42,568 bases of DNA. Source: Planctomycetaceae bacterium (GTDB lineage: Bacteria; Planctomycetota; Planctomycetia; Planctomycetales; Planctomycetaceae). The position numbers were made by a program, and so were the translations under genes. The notes beneath the pieces were generated by a model. It was not told where the DNA came from and made no database searches. It was given only the letters and a program-made list of their open reading frames with translations. Every line of letters starts with the position of its first letter. The stretch's first letter is position 1. Location of the stretch: assembly GCA_947476295.1 (NCBI GenBank), contig CANJQC010000038.1, positions 1 to 42,568 of the forward strand, in the 5' to 3' direction. This document shows positions 9,828 to 17,921 of this stretch, piece after piece.

Positions 9828-10994
9828 CGTGTTGCGATAGGCATGAATCTGGTGCCCTGTAATCGCTCGCCAGACGCCAATCAGGAAGGCCGTGTTTGCA
9901 AGAACAAAGCTGTACGCCGTCCCCGCGCCAGGGATATTGACACTACGGTGCCGTGAAAAGCAGCTGAAAGCTGCAAGCGTGAAGAGCATCGCGAAGGGCA
10001 TAAACGCTGCCATGGTAAAAACGGACGGTTGAGTCGCCAGTAGCAGAGCCGATGAGACGGTTGCGGAAGCAAGAAAAACGGGAGACAGCCACCTAAGCAG
10101 TTTATGCGACCAAAGCGCGAATGCATAACCAGGGAATCGAAATGGATTCAGCAGTTCGATGCGTGTCCATGTGCCTTGCCAGTTTCGCAGAGTCATACGG
10201 ATTCGACGGCGCAACGTCATCGCAGCGTCGTCGTCCATTCGCACCCAGGCCTTCGCAGTCGGTTCATGCAGAACAAGGAATCCTTGCGCTACAACGTCCA
10301 GAGGGACGATACAGTCTTCTCCGATTGCGGGATTCATTGTCTGGAAGAGGCTGCGGCGAAGAGCGAAACAGGCCCCGGCAACGACAGCTAAAATCCCGAG
10401 TTGAGATTCCAGATTCCGCAAACGCAGTTCGTAATTCCAGTAGTGGTCCTGGCTGGTCTGCACATCGAGTGTGGGCTGCGAACTGTAAAGCAGATGGCCA
10501 TCGACAGCGCCAACGGTGTGATCGTCGAACTTCCGTGCGATGATCTTCAGAAACTGAGGCTCAAACGTGACATCAGCGTCGGTAAAGACAATCACGTCGC
10601 TCTCAATGGTCTGAATGGCGGAATTTTGAGTCGTCGTCTTGCCGAGTCCTGGGCTTTTGTGGAGTCGGACGCCGCGATCACTAAAGCTGCGAATTATAAC
10701 ATTCGTGTCGTCGGTGGAGCCATCAGATGCAACGACAACCGATATTCGGTCTGACGGATACTCACATTGCAGGATGTTTTCGATTCTCGCACGAATCACG
10801 GCGGCTTCGTTGTGAACGGTCAGCAGGACTGTGATCGAAGGCAGATTGCCGTCCTGAGATTGCTCAGCAGAAAACACAGAACGACCGCGAATCGCTTTCC
10901 GAAATCCGTTCATCAGAAATAAAGCGCGGCCGTACCCGTCGTAAATCCAGTACAGAATCGCTGTTGAAGCGACTGTGATTGCCCACAGGACCAT
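9825..10994 (-). CDS. Membrane-bound family 2 glycosyltransferase
   Basis: A 389-residue processive-type GT2. A short N-terminal hydrophobic segment (about 3-18) precedes the GT-A domain: VHNE at 60-63, SDGSTDDT at 90-97, the metal-binding TDAD at 138-141, GED at 225-227 and RNWQGTW at 270-276, the last in the place of the QxxRW motif of synthases. C-terminal hydrophobic helices span roughly 295-375. Such enzymes polymerise or transfer sugars from nucleotide-sugar donors at the inner membrane, usually for exopolysaccharide or glycan assembly. The start is ATG at 10994. It diverges from the GNAT/FemAB-like gene, with a 306-bp shared upstream region. Product sugar unknown. Confidence 0.9.
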   Translation of the reverse strand: MVLWAITVASTAILYWIYDGYGRALFLMNGFRKAIRGRSVFSAEQSQDGNLPSITVLLTVHNEAAVIRARIENILQCEYPSDRISVVVASDGSTDDTNVIIRSFSDRGVRLHKSPGLGKTTTQNSAIQTIESDVIVFTDADVTFEPQFLKIIARKFDDHTVGAVDGHLLYSSQPTLDVQTSQDHYWNYELRLRNLESQLGILAVVAGACFALRRSLFQTMNPAIGEDCIVPLDVVAQGFLVLHEPTAKAWVRMDDDAAMTLRRRIRMTLRNWQGTWTRIELLNPFRFPGYAFALWSHKLLRWLSPVFLASATVSSALLLATQPSVFTMAAFMPFAMLFTLAAFSCFSRHRSVNIPGAGTAYSFVLANTAFLIGVWRAITGHQIHAYRNT

Positions 10995-11300
10995 GTCATC
11001 TTCCTGACAAATGCCTAACAGCGACCTTGAAGATCTGAATTGATCAGGAAAGCTACTTCAATTCCCGAAATGAAGATAGAGGCGATCTTCAAACCGGCAG
11101 AAACTGCCGACCGGCGGGAGCGGTCTTGACATCAAACCTTCCCAAAATGGAAGCAGAATCTGTGGTCCAATGCAGTGGGTCCATGTTACATGCCGATCTC
11201 ACTCACGAACTGGAGCCGATTTGCACGTCTATCTCCAAAGTTACAGCCTGAGGGCTCTGCTCCAAATCACCTGTGCAAGGGTGTGCCACAAAGAATCGAC
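10995..11300. other. Divergent upstream region of GT2 and GNAT-like genes
   Basis: No gene seen. It contains a TTGACA hexamer at 11126-11131 on the plus strand, but without a convincing -10 at the right spacing. A short 'GCCGGT/ACCGGC'-type repetition lies near 11093-11118. Both promoters presumably lie here. Confidence 0.4.
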
Positions 11301-12215
11301 ATGGCCGTCAATCCACAGCATTTCGTTCAGTTTATGGAACGCATCGGGCACACGGTCCGCGAGGCCAATGGACTCTATTGGTGCAATACACAACGCGGCG
11401 TCTATTCGAGTTTTCCGTATCATCGCGACGTTGATGCGACTGAAGTGGATCTGGGGAACGTCTTGAAGCGAGACGGGCTTGTCGCGAGGTTTGGTTGTCC
11501 GGTCGAACAGGGAATCGAAAGTTTTCGGATCATCTGTGATGACCCAAACTACGATTTCCCGTTGCTCCGCAGTCGCACAAGGACTCAGGTTCGCCGAGGA
11601 CTGGAAGCGTTTCGCATCGAACAAGTGGACTTCAGTCTGCTTCAGAAGTGTGCCATTTCGCTTAACGCCGACACGCTGGTGCGACAAGGACGACGAGTGC
11701 CGTCAAATCTGGAAAGTTACTGGACCCGATATTACAGGGAAGCCGCACGAACTGAAGGTGCAGAAACGTGGGCGGCATTCGCAGGTGATTCGCTCGCGGC
11801 CTATCTGATTTCGTTCACGATCGAAGACGTGGCAAATCTGCTGATTGTACGTTCCTCATTGCAGTTTCTGGATGCCTTTCCGAACAACGCCTTGCTGTAT
11901 CGATTTGTGTACGATCGCATACGTTCGGGCGACGTGAAACAGATCAGCTATGGTTATGAGTCAATTCAGGCGGGACTCGGATCCCTGGATCAGTTCAAGA
12001 CGGGCATGGGATTTCGCCAGGCCCCGACAGGACAAAGAATTGAACTGGCCGGTTGGGTCCGACCTCTGGTGAACCGCTTCACAATGCCGATGGCCGAACA
12101 CATGCTCAAACGTTTTGGCGAAAGCGAAACAACGGCTAAGCTGAACGGTATTCTCCAATGGTACCAGCAGCAACCTGCGTTGTATGGCACGTCCGTTCAG
12201 TCACGAGCAGCCTGA
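11301..12215 (+). CDS. GNAT/FemAB-like acyltransferase family protein
   Basis: 304 residues from the ATG at 11301. The frame is open upstream to 11175, but that segment has no domain character. The sequence has features of the FemAB/GNAT double-fold group: 'RSRTRTQVRRGLEAFRIEQV' resembles the 'rr.i.ka...gv' helix of lipid II/peptidoglycan aminoacyl and polysaccharide acyl transferases. 'WAAFAGDSLAAYLISF' looks like the core GNAT strand, 'NALLYRFVYDRI' like the following helix and 'ISYGYESIQAGLGSLDQFKTGMGF' like the C-terminal acceptor region. Such proteins often modify cell-envelope glycans, which suits the adjacent GT2. Exact donor and acceptor are unknown. Confidence 0.68.
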   Translation: MAVNPQHFVQFMERIGHTVREANGLYWCNTQRGVYSSFPYHRDVDATEVDLGNVLKRDGLVARFGCPVEQGIESFRIICDDPNYDFPLLRSRTRTQVRRGLEAFRIEQVDFSLLQKCAISLNADTLVRQGRRVPSNLESYWTRYYREAARTEGAETWAAFAGDSLAAYLISFTIEDVANLLIVRSSLQFLDAFPNNALLYRFVYDRIRSGDVKQISYGYESIQAGLGSLDQFKTGMGFRQAPTGQRIELAGWVRPLVNRFTMPMAEHMLKRFGESETTAKLNGILQWYQQQPALYGTSVQSRAA

Positions 12216-12229
12216 TTCATTCAGAGGCC

Positions 12230-12315
12230 ATGACAAAACACGTAGCTGGATTCGCAAGAATTCAGAAATCGGGCTGAATTCCTGCGAATCCAGCTATGAA
12301 GAACGGTTTTGTCAT
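12230..12315. terminator. 86-bp nested palindrome between convergent genes
   Basis: Three nested arm pairs: ATGACAAAAC 12230-12239 with 12306-12315, TAGCTGGATTCGCA 12243-12256 with 12283-12296, and GAATTCA 12258-12264 with 12275-12281. All are perfect. It fills the gap between the GNAT-like gene and mtdB, which converge, so it could end transcription in both directions. Its size and structure also fit a dispersed palindromic element. Confidence 0.6.
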
Positions 12316-12320
12316 CCGTT

Positions 12321-13193
12321 CTAAGTCGCAATGCCGGCGACTTGCAATGCCATGTCATAGATTGTGCGTGTTTCGAGGACACGATCGTTGGATTCAAACA
12401 GCGATGCAATCGCCTTCTTGTGGACCTTCATCTTCAGTCCACCCACACCCAGCGCGCCGTAGCAGATCACGCCGAATTTCTCGATCGCCTTTTCCATGAC
12501 GCCGATATCTGCGACCCCGACCGGCGGCACGGCATTGAGGTCGATCGCCAGCTTGAGTCCCTGGATTTTCTGCAGCACACCGGATTCCAGAAAGCAAACG
12601 CCTGCCGCTCCAGCCGACACGATCAACGTCGCATTCTGGCACAATTCCTCGAACTCTGACGGTTGCGAAGCACACGCCGCTGTGACTTGAGCATCGGCAA
12701 CTTTGGTCCGAATTGTGATGCATGCCGATTCCGCACGGTCCAGCGTTCTTGACACGACGGTGACGTTTGCCTTCTCCAGGGCCAGCAACTCTGCCGCTCG
12801 AAGCCCCACCGGGCCGGTCGCACCGAGCACAATTGCTCTACAGCCAGCGAGATTCAAATGCTTACGGGAACTCGCGATTGCGGCTGCGGCCGTGGTGTTG
12901 CATCCATTCGAATCCATCATCACCGACACTCGCATCGGCCCAAAAAACGTCTTCGACACCATTCGAAGCAGCAACTCACCCTTGGCGACGTCGCTGCCAC
13001 CGATGAATATCGCAGAATTCTTTAATTCCGCCGGACCACGCGTGAACATCAATCCATGGACCAGACCTGTCACATTTCCTGGTGTCACCGAACCATACGA
13101 GAAGAGCTGCTCGACGTTTGAATCGACAGCGACAACCTGGTCGAAGCTGCTTGGAAGTGCGTCCGTGTCAAATTGCGCGAGAATGGTTTTCAA
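12321..13193 (-). CDS. mtdB: NAD(P)-dependent methylenetetrahydromethanopterin dehydrogenase
   Basis: About 290 residues, oxidising methylene-H4MPT to methenyl-H4MPT in the formaldehyde/C1 transfer pathway. The N-terminal substrate domain has 'DTDALPSSFDQVVAVD', 'HGLMFTRGP' and the characteristic VMMDSNGCNTTAAA at 91-104. A Rossmann segment GATGPVG lies at 124-130, with VVSRTLDRA after the second strand. The C-terminal 'LAIDLNAVPPVG' and 'GALGVGGLKMKVHK' blocks are typical of MtdB. Planctomycetes are known to carry H4MPT-linked C1 genes. Initiation appears to be TTG at 13193, since no in-frame ATG precedes the conserved start. No other H4MPT gene is in the window. MtdA-like substrate use cannot be excluded. 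Confidence 0.88.
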   Translation of the reverse strand: MKTILAQFDTDALPSSFDQVVAVDSNVEQLFSYGSVTPGNVTGLVHGLMFTRGPAELKNSAIFIGGSDVAKGELLLRMVSKTFFGPMRVSVMMDSNGCNTTAAAAIASSRKHLNLAGCRAIVLGATGPVGLRAAELLALEKANVTVVSRTLDRAESACITIRTKVADAQVTAACASQPSEFEELCQNATLIVSAGAAGVCFLESGVLQKIQGLKLAIDLNAVPPVGVADIGVMEKAIEKFGVICYGALGVGGLKMKVHKKAIASLFESNDRVLETRTIYDMALQVAGIAT

Positions 13194-13633
13194 TTGAGTT
13201 TCCAGAAGCAGAAAAGCGAAGGATGATTGATTGCGAAATCACAACCGTTCACGGTTACCCTTCCTCTGTACGATGGACATTCATGTCCGTCGCTTTGTCC
13301 AACATGCACTGCGAACCTGAGTTGTTTGTGAAACGCCAAATTCTTGGCGTGCTGTAATGTCGTTTGGTCGAGTCTCGGACATGAATGTCCAAGGTACATA
13401 AAAAACCACTCGACGGAGACAATCTCGACAGGAGCGTGAACGGTTACGCGAAATCATACACAGCGCGCAGCCAATGACAAGAATGCAGCAACTTTTCGGA
13501 GGCACAAACACATCATCAGGGCGTGGCCAGTGATTAGTGCGCAACGCTGCCTCACCGACTTGCCATGCCTAACATGGCTGGCTGGCGCCGCAATTTGCCG
13601 CTTGTCCCACACTGGGATTTTACCGCTGGCCCA
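13194..13633. other. Intergenic region with a palindromic repeat pair
   Basis: No gene is supported. A MITE-like element spans about 13263-13398: it starts TGTACGATGGACATTCATG and ends with a near inverse copy, and its two 14-bp near-palindromes are at 13275-13288 and 13377-13390. The rest shows no recognisable feature. Confidence 0.6.
13263..13398. repeat. MITE-like element with GGACATTCATGTCC ends
   Basis: Inverted copies of TGTAC-NN-TGGACATTCATGTCCG lie at both ends, about 136 bp apart. Each end contains GGACAT-NN-ATGTCC, itself a 6+6 palindrome (13275-13288 and 13377-13390). The same motif recurs at 15538, 15620 and 41322. Confidence 0.7.
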
Positions 13634-15454
13634 TTACCTTCGCTGTCCGCCCAGAAACCCGACGCCCTCGGCAAGCTCCCGGCGAAACCGGGACGTTCGT
13701 TCCAGCAATTCGGACAGGCGATGATCGTCGTCGATCACGCCCTGACAAACGTGATCGACTGACGGAAACAGACCCTCCAAAATGCGTGTCTCGACCATCG
13801 TTTGCGCGAGCTTGTGAATTTCCGCTGAGAGTCCACGCCGCAGCCGCCATGTGTAGCTCAGCACCAGCATCGCGGACCACATCATCAGAAAAATCAGTGC
13901 CGGAATGTAAAAGTCGATCGTCAATAATGGCTCCGCATGATCTGCCTTCCCTACGATCGGTGCCAGAAACGAACTCCAGAAAAAATTGTGCCCGATGCGT
14001 CCAATCAAAAACACGAGATACAGCAGCAACAGGATTTCGTAGCGATATCGGGTCATCGCGGAGCAGTTCCGTTCGGCAAGCTGCTCGATCAGTTCATCAA
14101 TTCCGCGTCGCGCGTCTCCAAGGAACTGACTCTCCACCGTCGCCGCCCGGCGACGAAGCTGATGCATATCACGACGATCGCTGAATTCTTCTGAATCAAT
14201 TCCAGCTGAATGCACATACCCGGACACAACCATCCGCGATTCCTGCAGTTGCTGATCCGTGATCCCGAACGACGCCAGCCGCTCCAGCGATGATTCCGCT
14301 TCCTGTTCTTCTACCCGTGACTTCAGCCATCGGGCGCCTTGCACTGCCCCGATCAACGCCATCTGAGCCGACGAACGAGCGCGGAAGAAACTGAACGAAG
14401 CGATGAACGCCCCCAGCCCGTTGTAGAGTCGCAGCACTGCCGAGAACGGACTGAAGCCCCAGATGTTCGTCACAGCGCTCAGCAAACGTCGCTCCCACAG
14501 GTTCTGGTTCACCAGCAATTCATCGCGGAGCTGATTTGTCAGCGTGTCGCGGAGTTTCGTCCGCTGCTGATCAAGAACTTCCTGCAGTTTTTGAATTTCA
14601 GGCAGCTCGCTATCATAATCCGTTCGGCAAACGGTCAACGCTTCTTCTAGGAGATCCATCAGGTTCGCACGGCGAATCGCCACACGCCGCGACGCTCCCA
14701 ACTGGTTTGTCAGCAGTTCGAGCAGGCGACCGAAGTCTCCGGACGGACGCTGCGCCTGCTCAGCGAACGCTCGTCGCGAATCGACAAAGAACATGTCTGG
14801 AACCTGATATTCCGGAGCCAGACTCTGGCGCCAGTCTTCACGGACGTCCGAATCCTGTTCCGCATGAGTCTGCACGAAGACCAGCCGACACCCTGACGCC
14901 GCATCCGAGAGTTCCTCTGCAATTCTTGCACTGCGATATTTTTGCTGAGTCGAAACGTAAAGCAGCACATCGCAATGGGGCAATATCGATCGCAGCCGAG
15001 CAAGATTGCTGCCGGATTCTGCGGCTTCGCTGGTATCAGGATCCGGACAATCAATGATAATCAAATCTCGCAACATGGGAGCATCGATTTTCTTCACATG
15101 AAACTGGCTTAGATCCAATCCCAGCGCGGTCGTTTCAATGTCGGGGTGCACCAGGAGAATGGGCATGGTCGTCGTGGGACGTTGTCGTCCGGATTCCGAT
15201 GCTTCCTGCCCGATCAGCGCGTTGACGAGAGTACTCTTGCCGGTGCCTGTGCCTCCAAACGTCGCAACAACCAGCGGTGATTCGAGGCGAATCCGCAAAG
15301 AATGCACGCGGTCCAGAATTTTCGATACCAGCGACCGCGCCTTCCGTGCAGGCCCCCATGCCGGAACATCGTTCAGCCACCGTCGAACACGCAGCACCAG
15401 TTCATCGATCTCGGCAAGGATCGCGAGTTGCTGCAGTTCAGGTGTGAGTGACAT
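13634..15454 (-). CDS. Membrane-associated P-loop GTPase, first of a divergent pair (dynamin-like architecture)
   Basis: 606 residues. After a helical N-terminus comes a Walker A GGTGTGKST at 67-75 and a TTTMP switch I region near 94-98. The switch II is unusual: DCPDPDT at 135-141 replaces DxxG. The motif STQQKY follows at 168-173. The usual NKxD is absent; VQTHAEQD at 194-201 occupies the site. A long helical middle (about 260-460) follows, with a hydrophobic patch at 336-376. Two probable TM helices lie at 473-490 and 514-536, then a helical tail. GTPase head, helical stalk and membrane segments resemble bacterial dynamin-like and YfjP-type proteins. It lies 197 bp downstream of a second gene of the same design; the two share DxPDxD and TQQKY. 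Function unknown; membrane remodelling is inference. Confidence 0.75.
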   Translation of the reverse strand: MSLTPELQQLAILAEIDELVLRVRRWLNDVPAWGPARKARSLVSKILDRVHSLRIRLESPLVVATFGGTGTGKSTLVNALIGQEASESGRQRPTTTMPILLVHPDIETTALGLDLSQFHVKKIDAPMLRDLIIIDCPDPDTSEAAESGSNLARLRSILPHCDVLLYVSTQQKYRSARIAEELSDAASGCRLVFVQTHAEQDSDVREDWRQSLAPEYQVPDMFFVDSRRAFAEQAQRPSGDFGRLLELLTNQLGASRRVAIRRANLMDLLEEALTVCRTDYDSELPEIQKLQEVLDQQRTKLRDTLTNQLRDELLVNQNLWERRLLSAVTNIWGFSPFSAVLRLYNGLGAFIASFSFFRARSSAQMALIGAVQGARWLKSRVEEQEAESSLERLASFGITDQQLQESRMVVSGYVHSAGIDSEEFSDRRDMHQLRRRAATVESQFLGDARRGIDELIEQLAERNCSAMTRYRYEILLLLYLVFLIGRIGHNFFWSSFLAPIVGKADHAEPLLTIDFYIPALIFLMMWSAMLVLSYTWRLRRGLSAEIHKLAQTMVETRILEGLFPSVDHVCQGVIDDDHRLSELLERTSRFRRELAEGVGFLGGQRR

Positions 15455-15537
15455 GTTTTCTACTTCTCACGGACAGAAATTAATTCGTGGGTGATTTGAA
15501 AAATAGTGGTTATCCGAAGGTGCGATTCCTGTCGCCT

Positions 15538-15633
15538 GGACATTCATGTCCGAGTTTGACATCGAAAACGTATCGCGACCCAGCCTTCATTGTGCTGCCA
15601 TGTCCGCTTAACGGACGACGGACATGAATGTCC
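15538..15633. repeat. Inverted GGACATTCATGTCC pair between the two GTPase genes
   Basis: Near-palindromes at 15538-15551 and 15620-15633 are inverted relative to one another and enclose about 68 bp. It is the same element family as at 13263-13398, lying in the 197-bp gap between the paired GTPase genes, where it could fold in a joint transcript. Confidence 0.7.
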
Positions 15634-15651
15634 ATCCTGTTTATGAACAAC

Positions 15652-17535
15652 CTACAACAACCCCTCAAGTTTTGAAACACTTTTCTGGACTTCGATAAAC
15701 GCATCCGACTTCGTCAACCCCGCCGCAGCATTCAACTCTTCCGGCAGCGCGCCGAGCAACTCGCCATGAACCAGGTTCGTCAGCCAACTCGCGCGTCTTG
15801 CTGTAAAGGCTGAATGCAAACGATGGAACCATGCCTGCAGCATACCTGCTCCGGAACCTGCCGCACTGGACACCGCCGCTTCACCAGCGATCGCAGCCGT
15901 GGCCCCGCCAGCGACATCTGCAAAGACATGAACCACAGCGGACGCTGCTGCATGGCCCAAAAACGGGGCCACCATTTCACCCGCGGGACCGAATCCTATT
16001 GAAAACAGCACGACACTGGTCATTGGTCGCACGACTGCCGAAACGTTGTTCAACTGACGATACATTCCGAACAGGTCTGGCTTGGTTTTTTGCAGATTCT
16101 GCATTTCCTGATCAACAATCAGCGTCAGCTCGTCTTCAAAATCCAGCGCATCGTGCTTTTGCTTCAGCAACGTCAGGAGCTGGGATCGTGCTGCACCCTG
16201 CAATACGGCCTCGATGCGAGGTCGGATGATTTCATTTCCGGAATCTGCCATCCACTGCAACTTGTCGAACAATTCTTCGACGACTCCCAGCACCGCCAGC
16301 CACTCGCGACTGCGGTAGCCTTCCATCAGCGGTACAGGTTCGCCCTGCAAGGCACGCCGCGCTGCTCGGATCGGCCACAGAAGTCCGCTGCCTACAGTGT
16401 TGTAGGCCGAATTAATCGCGCGTGCCCAGCCTTCCTGATGAGCGTGCCACCACTGACGTATTTCTGCCACCAGGATTGAATTGGCAGGTGATGGCCAGTT
16501 GCGGACCTGCACGACGCTGTCAGTCGTCAGCCGCGTGGCAGTACGTCCCAGATCCTCACTAGCCAATCGCAGTTCTCGCAGATACGCCGGAATGCCGCGC
16601 TGCGGATGAGTCAACTCATGCAGTGAACCCAGCAGAGTTCTCATGCGAATTTCGCGAAATCGCAGCTTCGCCAGATCAGCAGCAAGATCTCGCGGCGTGT
16701 TGTCCGGTGCGGGCGGAGTATCTTCCGAATTTGTGCCGGGAATCCGCCGTTCAAAAAACGGCAGCCGCAGATCTTCGGCCGCGCGGCGATCATTCGGAGT
16801 AATATAAACGGCATCCGGCGAGATATGAGTTTCGCGGCAGAATGTCTCCAGCCAGATCGGCCAGTATGGTTCGTCTTCCGGAAGCAGGCACTGATTGAAA
16901 ATTACCAGCACCGCCTTGTCTTCGTCACCGGCTTTGCGGAAAAATTCTTTCACGGCTGCGTCGTTGTATTTTTGCTGAGTCAATACGGCGATCAACACAT
17001 CCGCCGATCGACGCACAGCATCAGCACGAACCCAGTTGACTCGTGCATCACTGTCAATGTCCGGTGTGTCGAGGACCAGTAAGGAAGGCGGCAATTCCTT
17101 CGCGACGCGCCAGAACAATCGATGCGTGTCAGATTCCTCCAAAGCCAAAGATGCGTCTGACCATTCGTGCAGTTCGAAATCCGGAAAGACGGACTGCAGA
17201 TCATGTTGTGCATTGAAGCCTTCGGGCACAAGGCACGTCGCATGCTTTGTGCCGGAAGCCAGCGGACTGGTCGCACTGGCACACGATCCGGCCAGATGGT
17301 TAAAGATCACGCTCTTGCCGATGTTCGTGCCACCAACAACAGCCACCACCAGAAACGCCTGCTCCCCCAGCTGCGGAATCAGCTTCTGCCGCAGCAATTC
17401 AAACCATTCCCGTTCAACCAACGGCACCGGCTGCAACAACGCCGCCTCGCTTTCCAGTTGCAACAGCGCCGGAAGCAGACTACGCACTGTGGCAGCACAG
17501 TGATTGAACAGTACGTCTTGTTTCGCTTCGTCCAC
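15652..17535 (-). CDS. Membrane-associated P-loop GTPase, second of the pair
   Basis: 627 residues from a GTG at 17535; no ATG is available upstream. Walker A GGTNIGKS sits at 68-75, a GTKHAT segment at 95-100 could be switch I, and DTPDIDSD at 156-163 replaces the DxxG motif, exactly as in its neighbour. TQQKY follows at 186-190, and FNQCL at 213-217 takes the NKxD place. A long helical region follows. Residues about 495-575 are hydrophobic, rich in A and G ('VLFSIGFGPAGEMVAPFLG', 'AAIAGEAAVSSAAGSGAG'), suggesting hairpin insertion into membrane. It would be transcribed first, ahead of the 606-residue partner. Bacterial dynamin-like proteins often occur as adjacent unlike pairs, which fits; the specific role is unknown. 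Confidence 0.75.
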   Translation of the reverse strand: MDEAKQDVLFNHCAATVRSLLPALLQLESEAALLQPVPLVEREWFELLRQKLIPQLGEQAFLVVAVVGGTNIGKSVIFNHLAGSCASATSPLASGTKHATCLVPEGFNAQHDLQSVFPDFELHEWSDASLALEESDTHRLFWRVAKELPPSLLVLDTPDIDSDARVNWVRADAVRRSADVLIAVLTQQKYNDAAVKEFFRKAGDEDKAVLVIFNQCLLPEDEPYWPIWLETFCRETHISPDAVYITPNDRRAAEDLRLPFFERRIPGTNSEDTPPAPDNTPRDLAADLAKLRFREIRMRTLLGSLHELTHPQRGIPAYLRELRLASEDLGRTATRLTTDSVVQVRNWPSPANSILVAEIRQWWHAHQEGWARAINSAYNTVGSGLLWPIRAARRALQGEPVPLMEGYRSREWLAVLGVVEELFDKLQWMADSGNEIIRPRIEAVLQGAARSQLLTLLKQKHDALDFEDELTLIVDQEMQNLQKTKPDLFGMYRQLNNVSAVVRPMTSVVLFSIGFGPAGEMVAPFLGHAAASAVVHVFADVAGGATAAIAGEAAVSSAAGSGAGMLQAWFHRLHSAFTARRASWLTNLVHGELLGALPEELNAAAGLTKSDAFIEVQKSVSKLEGLL

Positions 17536-17921
17536 AATCGACTTTCAACTCGCAAAGCAATACGACTCGCTCGTCGGCAAAACTTTAAAAAGTAGTGCCC
17601 CCGATCGACGGAGGCATGCATCGTCGTGTCAAGACTTTCAGGGCCGTTTTAAAAATGAACTTGGATAACGATTGAATCGCTCGTTTTTGATCTGGCTAAC
17701 ATACAGTCTTTCTGTAATGCACGCCAATATCTTTCGCAGCATTGCATCAGCATATCACTTTTGATTGATTAACAGTTTTTTGACAACCGAATGGGGACAA
17801 ACGAATAAACGCATGCACTACCTAGTGCTTCATTCGGTTGTCATCCATTCGGTTGTCATCTATTCGGCATGGGTTTGGGACTGAACCGCATCGGCGAGAC
17901 ACCGGCAATCAGCGAGGCAGA
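17536..17921. other. Upstream region of the GTPase pair with tandem and inverted repeats
   Basis: No gene seen. Two exact 15-bp copies of CATTCGGTTGTCATC at 17831-17860 plus a partial third are preceded by an inverted copy at 17781-17794. This is the only upstream region of the GTPase genes, so promoter elements presumably lie here. Confidence 0.55.
17781..17867. repeat. 15-bp tandem repeat with an inverted copy
   Basis: CATTCGGTTGTCATC occurs at 17831-17845 and 17846-17860, followed by TATTCGG at 17861-17867. TGACAACCGAATGG at 17781-17794 is the inverse, so either direct copy can pair with it to make a stem of 13 or 14 bp. It lies 54 bp beyond the M3 peptidase stop and 246 bp upstream of the GTPase start, so it could be a terminator or an operator. 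Confidence 0.65.

Noticed and set aside
11126-11131. TTGACA as the -35 of the GNAT-like gene
   Set aside because: No acceptable -10 hexamer lies 16-18 bases downstream.
17781-17867. CRISPR array
   Set aside because: The 15-bp units are contiguous, with no spacers, and there are too few copies.
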